This document shows, in pieces, positions 45,200-53,262 of a stretch of DNA of 64,000 nt. This stretch comes from an uncultured Phascolarctobacterium sp. (GTDB lineage Bacteria; Bacillota; Negativicutes; Acidaminococcales; Acidaminococcaceae): positions 1 through 64,000 of the forward strand of contig NZ_CAADXO010000019.1 of the NCBI RefSeq assembly GCF_900753045.1. The letters are read 5' to 3'. The notes beneath the pieces were generated by a model. That model saw only the letters and a list, made by a program, of their open reading frames with translations, was not told the DNA's origin and searched no databases. The stretch's first letter is position 1. Every line of letters begins with the position of its first letter. Position numbers and translations under genes: made by a program.

Positions 45200-47122
45200 A
45201 TGAAAAATGTTCAAAGCTTACGTAATGCTGTAATGGTGTCCTTGCTTGCAGGTACCACATTGGTATGGGGCGGCACCGCTTTTGCACAGGAGGATTTACA
45301 GGAGTTTGCGCTGGAGGATATGGTGGTAACGGCCAGCCGTGTTCCGACACAGAAGGTTGATACACCTGCTGATATCAGTGTAATTACCAAGGAAGAAATT
45401 GCTGATCAGAATTATGCCAGTGCTTCTGACGCTTTAAGAGCAATTCCCGGTGTTAACGTGTTAGGCAGCGGTGCCAAAGGCTCCTCCATGGGTCAGGATA
45501 AGATTCTGCTCAATGGCGATGAAAGAGTTTTGGTATTGGTTGACGGACGCAGAATGAACCTTGGCAGCAGCGGTAACAGCAGTGCCGATTGGCTGCCTCC
45601 TGTTAATGCAATCGAACGTATCGAAGTACTTAAGGGTGGCGGTTCTGCTCTTTATGGTACAGATGCAGTCGGCGGCGTTATCAACGTTATCATGAAAAAA
45701 GGCAGTGACATCGGTAATCATGTTACTGTTAAAGCTGCAGGCGGTAGCTGGAACGCCGAGCAATATGCAATTTCTGCCAGCGGCAGCACAGACAGCGGCT
45801 TAGGTCTTATTGTTTCTGCGACCAAAGAACGCAGAGGCGAATATAAATTTAAAAATGCTAACGGAAAATCTCAGATTATGAAGAACTCCGGCTATGATGA
45901 TACCGGCGTAATTGTTAAGCTGGATCAGAAGGTTGGCGAGGACAACCGCATTGGCGTTAACTTTGAGCATATCAATGCTGAAGGCGGTTCTCCGTTCGGT
46001 TATTACGGCTTTGGAACAACCGATAGCCATAAACGTATCAGTAATAACGTTGCTTTGCGTTATGATTGGAATGAAAGCAGCGACGAAAAAGGCTATGTTC
46101 AGGTATATAAAAACTACCAACACGCTCATTTCAGATCCCCATCTGTTTTTAACCAATCAAACTTTACCGATTCCACGGTTGGCTTCGAAGCACAGCAGAA
46201 TTTTAAGTTCAGTGAAACAGATGCATTGACTGCCGGTTTAGAATATTACAAGACAACTGTTGATAATAACGCACTGTACACCGGCAAGCGTGATATTAAT
46301 AACAAAGCAATTTTTGCAGAAAACAGATGGGAGTTTGCTCCGACCTGGCAATTAAATACAGGCTTGCGTTATGATCATCACAGCAGATATGGCAGTGAGG
46401 TTACTCCTAAGGTTGCTTTAAACAAAAAATTTGATGAGAACAGCAATGTTTACTTATCTTGGGGCCGTGTATTTAATGCACCTACCACAGATGATCTGTT
46501 CTGGTATCAGCCGGGTGCATATCCTACTTACGGCGATCCTGATCTTAAACCGGAAAAAGGTTATGTATGGACCTTGGGCGGCAATGCGAAGTTGAATGAC
46601 AAGACCGATATTTCCGCTAGCGTATTCTACAGCGATATCAAGGACGCTATTGATTGGGTATGGGACGGCGGAACAACCACTCAAGCTATTAACGTTAACA
46701 AAGAAAAACGTCGTGGTTTGGAATTGAGCTTGAATCATGATTTTGATGACAACTTATCTGCATATGCTTCTTATACCTATGTTCAGGTTAAGCAGGATAA
46801 AGGCTACGGGTTTGCCAAGGATTTGACTACCAAGCCGAATATTTATCGTGCAGGCTTGAAGTACAAGAATGCAGACTGGCTGTTTACCTTGAATGCTAAT
46901 GCTGTTACCGGACAATCTGAAAAACAATTTGTAGACAGCAGTTATTTTACCTTAGATCTTGGCGCACAGTATAAGATTAATGATAATGCTAAGCTGTTTA
47001 TCAATGGCTACAATCTGACCAATGCACGCTATGCTGAATTTGGTGGCTTGTACAAAAACGGCGAAGCTAAATACCCGATGGCAGGACGTTCCTTCATCAT
47101 CGGCGCAGAATACACTTTCTAA
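45200..47122 (+). CDS. TonB-dependent outer-membrane receptor 1 (BtuB-like)
   Basis: The 640-residue precursor has a signal peptide ending GGTAFAQ, a TonB-box-like DMVVTAS at the mature N-terminus, a plug domain with DALRAIPGVNV, LVDGRR, IERIEVLKGGGSALYGTDAVGGVINV, and a 22-strand-type barrel ending in GAEYTF with the terminal Phe needed for outer-membrane insertion. It imports a large ligand using TonB energy. AAAGGTGGG precedes the ATG. A weak promoter (TTGACG 45074, TAAACT 45097) may add to read-through from promoter 2. Confidence 0.93.
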   Translation: MKNVQSLRNAVMVSLLAGTTLVWGGTAFAQEDLQEFALEDMVVTASRVPTQKVDTPADISVITKEEIADQNYASASDALRAIPGVNVLGSGAKGSSMGQDKILLNGDERVLVLVDGRRMNLGSSGNSSADWLPPVNAIERIEVLKGGGSALYGTDAVGGVINVIMKKGSDIGNHVTVKAAGGSWNAEQYAISASGSTDSGLGLIVSATKERRGEYKFKNANGKSQIMKNSGYDDTGVIVKLDQKVGEDNRIGVNFEHINAEGGSPFGYYGFGTTDSHKRISNNVALRYDWNESSDEKGYVQVYKNYQHAHFRSPSVFNQSNFTDSTVGFEAQQNFKFSETDALTAGLEYYKTTVDNNALYTGKRDINNKAIFAENRWEFAPTWQLNTGLRYDHHSRYGSEVTPKVALNKKFDENSNVYLSWGRVFNAPTTDDLFWYQPGAYPTYGDPDLKPEKGYVWTLGGNAKLNDKTDISASVFYSDIKDAIDWVWDGGTTTQAINVNKEKRRGLELSLNHDFDDNLSAYASYTYVQVKQDKGYGFAKDLTTKPNIYRAGLKYKNADWLFTLNANAVTGQSEKQFVDSSYFTLDLGAQYKINDNAKLFINGYNLTNARYAEFGGLYKNGEAKYPMAGRSFIIGAEYTF

Positions 47123-47145
47123 CAGTATAACAGTTTAACCCTTAA

Positions 47146-47169
47146 GGCGGCGCATTGCGCCGCCTTTTT
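47146..47169 (+). terminator. strong rho-independent terminator after receptor 1
   Basis: GGCGGCGC (47146-47153) pairs perfectly with GCGCCGCC (47157-47164), followed by TTTTT. Confidence 0.9.
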
Positions 47170-47203
47170 GCTGTTGTCTGGCGAACATTTTCTTTAATCC
47201 CTC

Positions 47204-47234
47204 TTGACTATCATAGCGCTATATACTTTATAAT
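47204..47234 (+). promoter_or_regulatory. MerR-type promoter 3 (binding lipoprotein 2)
   Basis: TTGACT (47204-47209), 19 bp and a perfect TATAAT (47229-47234). The spacer contains AGCGCT at its centre flanked by the conserved ATA/TATA halves. Confidence 0.85.
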
Positions 47235-47313
47235 ATAAATTGCTGTATTGTAGGCATTGTTGCAGATAAGTCAATACTGCTGAAGTAAAAAGATGAGAAT
47301 AGAGGCATGAAGC

Positions 47314-48291
47314 ATGAAGAAAATTTTTAGTTTATTGCTGTTACTGCTGCTCTTGGTTACAGGCTGCGGACAGGGAAGCGGCGGTAAAGACGCTGCCGCA
47401 GGCGGAAGCTATAAAGTAACTGATGAGCATGGAACAGTTACCACATTCAAACAGGCACCGCAAAAGGTGCTGACGCTGGCGCTCAGCAGCGATGGCATAA
47501 TCATGGGCTTGGGCATGGAAGATAAATTGGTTGCCGTCAATTATCTTGCCGATGACCCGGTAAGCTCCAACCTTGTAGAGCAGGCTAAAAAAATTCAGCA
47601 CAAAATCAAAAATCCTTCGGCAGAAGAGGTGCTGGCGCTGAAGCCGGATGTAGTCTTTGCCTACGATTGGAGCGACATGAACCGTGTCGAAAATTTGCGC
47701 AACCTGGGCATGAACGTTATCGTGCTCAAGGGACCTGCAACTATTGAGGATATCAGACATAACGTGCGCACTATTGCCAAAGCCATGCACGCCGACAGTA
47801 AGGGAGAAGAGCTGGTGAAGCTGATGGACAGCAGGCTGGCGCAGGTTAAGCAACAGGTAATGGCACTTAAGCTGCAGCAGCCGAAGAAAATTGTCCTTGT
47901 TTCGCTGATGAGCTCCTACGGCGGCAAGGGCTGTATTTTTGACGATATGTGTAAGGAAGCAGGCGTTATCAACGGCGTTTCTGACGCAGGTATAAAAAAC
48001 GGCCAGCAGGTTACCAAGGAAATGCTGGTGAAGATTAATCCTGATTTATTGATAATGCCGGTGTACAATGACCATGGCAATTTTGATATCAAGAAATACA
48101 ATCGGGAATTTTTGGAGGATCCGTCGCTGCAAACTATGCGCGCAATCAAAAATAAGCAGCTTTTTTATCCAAACGAGGGTTATATTTACAACTGCTCGCA
48201 GGATGTAGTCTTCGGCGTACAGGAAATTGCTCATGCTGCCTACGGCGAAGCCTTCGCTATGCAGGGAGTGCAGCATTTAAGGGTGAAGTAG
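47314..48291 (+). CDS. BtuF/FecB-type substrate-binding lipoprotein 2
   Basis: The 325-residue protein has lipobox VTGC (Cys18) and the class III binding-protein fold signals: VTDEHGTVTTFKQAPQKVLTL, LALKPDVVFAYDW and KINPDLLIMPVYND. It differs clearly from lipoprotein 1 in sequence, which suggests another ligand or a divergent duplicate. It is alone between promoter 3 and a bidirectional terminator. AGAGG lies 8 bp before the ATG. Confidence 0.87.
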   Translation: MKKIFSLLLLLLLLVTGCGQGSGGKDAAAGGSYKVTDEHGTVTTFKQAPQKVLTLALSSDGIIMGLGMEDKLVAVNYLADDPVSSNLVEQAKKIQHKIKNPSAEEVLALKPDVVFAYDWSDMNRVENLRNLGMNVIVLKGPATIEDIRHNVRTIAKAMHADSKGEELVKLMDSRLAQVKQQVMALKLQQPKKIVLVSLMSSYGGKGCIFDDMCKEAGVINGVSDAGIKNGQQVTKEMLVKINPDLLIMPVYNDHGNFDIKKYNREFLEDPSLQTMRAIKNKQLFYPNEGYIYNCSQDVVFGVQEIAHAAYGEAFAMQGVQHLRVK

Positions 48292-48312
48292 AAAGCGTAA
48301 TATCGAAAAAAT

Positions 48313-48362
48313 AAAATCTGCACCGCTCAGTATCATATACGATACCGAATGGTGCAGATTTT
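48313..48362. terminator. bidirectional terminator between lipoprotein 2 and second MerR gene
   Basis: AAAATCTGCACC (48313-48324) pairs with GGTGCAGATTTT (48351-48362), with a further GTATC/GATAC helix inside. It overlaps the stop of the minus-strand regulator. Confidence 0.85.
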
Positions 48363-49200
48363 AATTTTCATCAGGCTCAACCAGCAGGGAAATCTGGTAG
48401 ATATATTCTTCAGGCTCGGGTGTCATCCAGTGATTTTTTAGCGGCATAATATAAAGATTGTCTACGGCGTGCAGCTTATTGCGCTGCATATAAGCTTTAA
48501 AAAGCTCTGCCAGCTCCTGTACATGTACTCGGAAGGTACCCTGAAAGCGTTGCGTCATATAGAGACCGGCTGGGCGGGTGTAGCATTCCATTTTTCCGTG
48601 GTAATCCGGATTAACGCTGGAAAAGTAAGCTAGCGGACGGCTGTATTCACCTGCCAAAAAGCAATCCTTGTCTGCTACCCAGCCGACAGCTTTTTCCTTG
48701 AAGTGTTCCTTGGAAAAAACCTTCAGGTTATGTCTGGCAAGAATTTTAATGCTTTCGTCACCGCTGCATTCCGACGGCACAGGACTGAGCAGGAATCGCT
48801 TGCTGCGGCGGAAGGTGACGGTTATCTGGTCAAGCCGGCTTTCACGAATTTTATCCAGCTGCTGAAAAACAACGTGGATGTTTTTGCGTATTTTTTCGTT
48901 ACGTGCAATAATTTCTTCGCATTCCCGGTCCTTGGCCTGCAAAAGCGCCTGCAGACTGTCAATGCTGCGCTCTGCCAGATATTCCTTGATTTTGGAGATG
49001 GGGATTCCCAGCTTACGCATGTTTAAAATGATTTCCAGGATTAAATACTGTTTGAGGGAGTAATGGCGGTAGTTGTTTTCAGAAATGAATTCCGGGGACA
49101 GAACGCCCATTTTATCGTAGTAGAGCAAGGTCTGCTTCGGCAGCTCAAAAAGGTCTGCCAGCTCGCCTGCTGTATAGTAAAGCTTAGGATTTTTACTCAT
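48361..49200 (-). CDS. MerR-family transcriptional regulator with effector-binding domain (second of two)
   Basis: The 279-residue protein is a paralog of the regulator at 32874-33734. Both share the HTH core YTAGELA-x-LF and LLYYDK, the wing SENNYRHYS, the coiled coil and the position of the C-terminal effector domain ending in a PLKNHW-type segment. The effector domains diverge, so the two may sense different ligands while reading similar operators. It faces away from TonB receptor 2, whose MerR-type promoter is 141 bp from its ATG. AAGGTGAT is its ribosome site. Confidence 0.85.
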   Translation of the reverse strand: MSKNPKLYYTAGELADLFELPKQTLLYYDKMGVLSPEFISENNYRHYSLKQYLILEIILNMRKLGIPISKIKEYLAERSIDSLQALLQAKDRECEEIIARNEKIRKNIHVVFQQLDKIRESRLDQITVTFRRSKRFLLSPVPSECSGDESIKILARHNLKVFSKEHFKEKAVGWVADKDCFLAGEYSRPLAYFSSVNPDYHGKMECYTRPAGLYMTQRFQGTFRVHVQELAELFKAYMQRNKLHAVDNLYIMPLKNHWMTPEPEEYIYQISLLVEPDEN

Positions 49201-49340
49201 AATGTATCACCTTAGGTATTTAACGAAATATATTGCGTAATAGTTATGCTTATTATAACATTTATTAGTCAGATAGTGAAGTTAGAGAAGAAGAGAAATA
49301 GTGTTTAGATACAAAATCTACGTTTTATGCGAAAAAATGC

Positions 49341-49371
49341 TTGACTGTATTATAGGTAGATACTTTACAAT
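49341..49371 (+). promoter_or_regulatory. MerR-type promoter 4 (receptor 2 - amidohydrolase 2 - lipoprotein 3 - chelatase 2)
   Basis: TTGACT (49341-49346), 19 bp, TACAAT (49366-49371). The dyad is less perfect (ACTGTA on the left, GATACT on the right). Confidence 0.8.
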
Positions 49372-49483
49372 ACAACCTAATAACAATAGAAGCAATTAAG
49401 ATTAAGGTTCTATGTGTTGTAAAATACTTATCGTTGCCTTTAACAAAAGAGTTTCTGTTGAATTTGAAGATGAGGTGTTATTT

Positions 49484-51418
49484 GTGAAGAAAGGTTCTAA
49501 AGGATTATTGATGTGCATGCTGATAACCGGTATTTGTGCCGGCAGTGCTCAAGGTGTATTCGCTGAAGAAAAAATAGGCGAATTTAACCTTGATCAAATG
49601 GTTGTTACTGCCAGCAGACTGGAAGAAAGCAATTTTGAAGCGAATGCTAACGTAAATGTCGTTACCCGCAAGGATATCGAAGAAAAGCATTATCAGACGG
49701 TAAGTGACGCCCTGCGTGCTGTTCCTGGTGTTGCTATCCAAAACTACAGTGCTACCGGTGCTAACTATTCTGCGGATTATTTATATGTAAATGGTACCAG
49801 CCATGTTCTTGTTTTGGTAGACGGACAGAGAGCTAACACCAATGGTTCTACATTCAGCGTATTCCAACCTTCCGAAGTAAGCAATATGGATAATATTGAA
49901 CGTATTGAGGTGCTGAAGGGTTCAGCTTCTACCCTTTACGGCAGTGATGCTGTCGGCGGCGTAATCAATATTATTACCCGTAAGCCTAAAGCCGGCGGCG
50001 CTACTACAAAAATTTCCGGCGCTTGGGGCAGCTATGGCAAGAAAACCTATAATGTTTACAATGAAGGTATGACTAAAGGCGGCTTCTATTGGACTGTTAA
50101 CGGTCAGACCGATAAAATGGATAACTATAAGGATGGTCATGGCAATTCTACTCCCAACAAAATCGACAGCAAGAGCTATGGCGTAAAGCTGGGCCAAAAA
50201 TTTGACGATAAAGCTGATATCAATATTTCTTATTCCCGCTACAAGCTGGATTACGGCAGACCGGAAACAGCTTCATCTATGATGGGACCGACTATTTTTA
50301 CCGGCGGTATGACTGACGGTAAAAAAGACAATACAAAATATACTGTTGCTTTTGATTATAAATTCAACGATAAGCTGAGCAACAGACTGACCTATTTCTC
50401 CCGTACATCAAACTTGGACGATGATACTAACCATCCGGCTTCTCTTTGGCTGATGCGCGAAAAAACCTGGGGCTTCTCTGAAGAGCTGACCTACGCAAAT
50501 GGTAATCATACTATTATCGGTGGCTATGATTACTATAAAGATGCTATGAACAAATATCAGGATCAGTATACTCCTAACATGACCGGTACTGTAGATAACA
50601 AGGCTTTCTTTATTCAGGACCAGATGCAGTTTGGCGCTTGGGGCTTCACTCCCGGTGTGCGCTTCTCCAAGCATTCCGAGTATGGCAACAAGACCACAGG
50701 CAGCGGCGTGCTTTCCTATAAATTTAACGACATGACCAACATGTACGTATCTTACAAGGAATTCTTCCGCGCTCCGTATATGTATGAGCTGTACAACCCG
50801 TTCTATGGCAGTGAAAAGCTGAATCCGGAAGAGGGCGAAACCAAAGAAATCGGTCTTAATACGCGCATTGATGACAAAACTACCTTCTCCGCACATTATT
50901 TCCGTACTGATTCTGATAATCTTATCGGCTTCAATAATGTTACCTGGAAGTATTACAATGCGGGCGCAGAAACTATTAAGGGCTGGGATGTTCAGCTGAC
51001 AAAAGCTTTTGATGATCACTTCAGCGCTACCGCTGCGTATACACATACATATATTCCTGCAACTTCTGCAGCTGTTAATCCTAACCGTAATGGCTACATT
51101 CCTAAAGGCCAATATGATTTGACATTTAATTATGACGATACAAAATTTAACGGCAGCCTGAATATTAAGGGTATTGTGGACCGTCCCGGCAGTAAATCTA
51201 ACGAAGCGCAGGTTTTAGATACCTATAAGAGCATCTGGACTGCAAATCTTGCTTTGAACTACAAGCCTGTTAAAGGCATGAACGTATTCTTCAAGCTGAA
51301 CAACATCTTTGACCGCATGTATACGGATATGACTTATGATATGCGTAATCCTGGCGGAGATGGCTGGTATTCACAGCCGGGCCGCAACTTTGTTGCAGGC
51401 GTAGAATACACCTTCTAA
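49484..51418 (+). CDS. TonB-dependent outer-membrane receptor 2
   Basis: The GTG start at 49484 has GAGGTG 6 bp upstream; a longer in-frame ATG at 49412 would add a charged stretch before the signal peptide. The 644-residue precursor has a signal peptide ending GVFAEE, TonB-box-like QMVVTAS, plug motifs DALRAVPGVAI, LVDGQRAN, IERIEVLKGSASTLYGSDAVGGVINI, and a barrel ending GVEYTF. The plug segment ANANVNVV is shared with receptors 3 and 4 but not 1 and 5, so 2-4 form one paralog group. It leads the second chelatase operon. Confidence 0.93.
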   Translation: MKKGSKGLLMCMLITGICAGSAQGVFAEEKIGEFNLDQMVVTASRLEESNFEANANVNVVTRKDIEEKHYQTVSDALRAVPGVAIQNYSATGANYSADYLYVNGTSHVLVLVDGQRANTNGSTFSVFQPSEVSNMDNIERIEVLKGSASTLYGSDAVGGVINIITRKPKAGGATTKISGAWGSYGKKTYNVYNEGMTKGGFYWTVNGQTDKMDNYKDGHGNSTPNKIDSKSYGVKLGQKFDDKADINISYSRYKLDYGRPETASSMMGPTIFTGGMTDGKKDNTKYTVAFDYKFNDKLSNRLTYFSRTSNLDDDTNHPASLWLMREKTWGFSEELTYANGNHTIIGGYDYYKDAMNKYQDQYTPNMTGTVDNKAFFIQDQMQFGAWGFTPGVRFSKHSEYGNKTTGSGVLSYKFNDMTNMYVSYKEFFRAPYMYELYNPFYGSEKLNPEEGETKEIGLNTRIDDKTTFSAHYFRTDSDNLIGFNNVTWKYYNAGAETIKGWDVQLTKAFDDHFSATAAYTHTYIPATSAAVNPNRNGYIPKGQYDLTFNYDDTKFNGSLNIKGIVDRPGSKSNEAQVLDTYKSIWTANLALNYKPVKGMNVFFKLNNIFDRMYTDMTYDMRNPGGDGWYSQPGRNFVAGVEYTF

Positions 51419-51445
51419 TAGCTTAATCTTTTTTCTCATACACCA

Positions 51446-51480
51446 GTGGTGGCATAGGCACATAACGCTTATGCCACCAC
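51446..51480 (+). other. perfect 11-bp hairpin between receptor 2 and amidohydrolase 2
   Basis: GTGGTGGCATA (51446-51456) pairs with TATGCCACCAC (51470-51480). No T tract follows, so it may slow or process the transcript and set a receptor-to-enzyme ratio rather than end it. Confidence 0.6.
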
Positions 51481-51517
51481 ACCTATATACAGACGTTTCA
51501 GAGAGAGGTAGTGGATT

Positions 51518-52288
51518 TTGAAAATAGCCTTTTTGCATTTTGCATATTGCTGCGGACCGCAGGCAGATAATGCAAAGAAAATTTTACAGGGAATGAAGCT
51601 GGCGGCGCAGTATGGCGCAAGCTGGGTGCTGACGCCGGAAATGGCGTTGCAGGGGTATTATATGATGCGCAGCGATAAACAGTTTCAGCTTGCTTCGCTG
51701 CAGAATAAGCTTTTACAGGAGTTTATGGAAGCTTGCAGCCGATACAAGCAAAGGTTGTTTTTGGGCTGTGGCTTTGTTGATGAAAAAACGCCGCGTAACA
51801 GCTGCGCAATTATTTCGCCGGACGGAACATATTATAATCGTCACGATAAAATGAAGGTTGTGCCATGGATAACAGAAAACTGGGCACATCCCGGAGAAAA
51901 ATTTGAGGTTTGGAATTTAGATGGCATTAATACCGGTGTTATGGTTTGTGCGGATGCGTATTTTGCCGAGCACGGAGAAAAAATTTCCGAGCAGGGAGCA
52001 GAGCTTGCTGTAGTTATTGCTGCCTGGCCGCCTGGAGGACATGGAGGACCGCCGGAGGAGGCGTGGAAGCGTTTAAGCCGTTCGGCTAACGGTATTCCTG
52101 TGCTTATCTGCAATCAGACTGGGACGGAAGGCATGGACTGCAGCCATGCGCAAAGTGCAGTCCTCTGCAATGGTGAAGTGCTTTTTACCTATGAAGGACG
52201 TGAGGCAGTGCTGATTATAGATTTTGACGAAGAAAAGAAACAGGTTTTGTCTACAGAATTTGTAACAATAAATTTGACAGATGTTTAA
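51518..52288 (+). CDS. nitrilase-family carbon-nitrogen hydrolase 2
   Basis: A TTG start at 51518 follows GAGAGGTAG at normal spacing. The 256-residue protein is a paralog of 44260-45030 with the same length and triad: Glu41 (LTPEMALQGYY), Lys111 (RHDKMK), Cys144 (VMVCADAYFAE). The loop after the cysteine differs (PPGGHGGPPEE here), so the acceptor may differ. It is 12 bp from the lipoprotein gene and in one operon with a receptor and a chelatase. Confidence 0.86.
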   Translation: MKIAFLHFAYCCGPQADNAKKILQGMKLAAQYGASWVLTPEMALQGYYMMRSDKQFQLASLQNKLLQEFMEACSRYKQRLFLGCGFVDEKTPRNSCAIISPDGTYYNRHDKMKVVPWITENWAHPGEKFEVWNLDGINTGVMVCADAYFAEHGEKISEQGAELAVVIAAWPPGGHGGPPEEAWKRLSRSANGIPVLICNQTGTEGMDCSHAQSAVLCNGEVLFTYEGREAVLIIDFDEEKKQVLSTEFVTINLTDV

Positions 52289-52299
52289 GGTGAATAACA

Positions 52300-53244
52300 G
52301 TGAAAAAATTAGCAGTATTTTTTATTTGTGTAATTATAGCATGTTGCTCCTGTCTAGGCTGCGGCAACGATAAACCGGAAGGCAACGGAACGAGAGTAGT
52401 TAAGGATGCTAAGGGCTATGAGGTAAAGGTGCCTGCACATCCGATGCGGATAGTTTCCTTTTCTATAAGCTGTGATGAAATTTTGCTTGGTTTAGTGGAG
52501 CCGGAGCGTATAGCTTCTGTAAGCTATCTTTGTGATGATGCAGGAATTTCGCATGTTGTAGAAAAAAGCAAGGCAGTTAAAGAGCGCATTAAGGGCACGC
52601 CAAGTGTAGAGCGTATCATGGCCTTGAAGCCAGACCTTGTCATTTTAGGCGACTGGTGGACACCGGACAGCATTCAGACTATCCGTGATATGGGAATCAG
52701 CGTATATGTTTATAAAACACCTTATACAGTAGCAGATATAAAAAATGCAGTTCGTGAGATTGCCGATGTTGTGGATGCTAAACAGCAAGGCGAAGCAATG
52801 ATAAAGGAATATGATGCCAAAATCGCCAAGGCACAAGCTGTTATCAAGGCTGCTGACATCAAACAGCAGAAAAAGGTTGTTGTGATGTCAGGTCATGGTG
52901 TGATTGGCACTAAGGGCTCGCTTTTTGCCGATATCTGCAAATATGCGCAGGTTGATAACTGTATGGAGCAACTGCAGACAGGTCAGAATACCACAGTTTC
53001 CAAGGAATTTATCGTTCAATGTAATCCTGATGTCATTATTATGCCGGGATGGAACGGTGCGCCTACTTATACTCTGGAAACAGAAAAGGAATTGCTCAAT
53101 GACCAGTCTTTACAAAGCGTAAAAGCAATTCAAAATAAAAATATGGTAACGCTGTCCGGTCAGGATATGTATTGTGTGAGCCAATACGTTGCCGACAGTG
53201 TTTTGGCTATTGATAAGCTGGTGTATCCTGAATATTTTAAGTAA
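52300..53244 (+). CDS. BtuF/FecB-type substrate-binding lipoprotein 3
   Basis: The GTG start at 52300 has AAGGTGAA upstream. The 314-residue protein has a hydrophobic signal with lipobox CLGC and the binding domain motifs DAKGYEVKVPAHPMRIVSF, LKPDLVILGDWW and QCNPDVIIMPGWN. It resembles lipoprotein 4 (SISxDEILxxLV region) more than lipoprotein 2. It is 19 bp before chelatase 2, so uptake and metal handling are co-expressed here as in the first operon. Confidence 0.87.
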   Translation: MKKLAVFFICVIIACCSCLGCGNDKPEGNGTRVVKDAKGYEVKVPAHPMRIVSFSISCDEILLGLVEPERIASVSYLCDDAGISHVVEKSKAVKERIKGTPSVERIMALKPDLVILGDWWTPDSIQTIRDMGISVYVYKTPYTVADIKNAVREIADVVDAKQQGEAMIKEYDAKIAKAQAVIKAADIKQQKKVVVMSGHGVIGTKGSLFADICKYAQVDNCMEQLQTGQNTTVSKEFIVQCNPDVIIMPGWNGAPTYTLETEKELLNDQSLQSVKAIQNKNMVTLSGQDMYCVSQYVADSVLAIDKLVYPEYFK

Positions 53245-53262
53245 GCTGAGAGGAGCAGGGAG

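Noticed and set aside
49412..49483. Longer N-terminus for TonB receptor 2 from ATG 49412
   Set aside because: It would put 24 mixed residues before the signal peptide; GTG 49484 has a better ribosome site.
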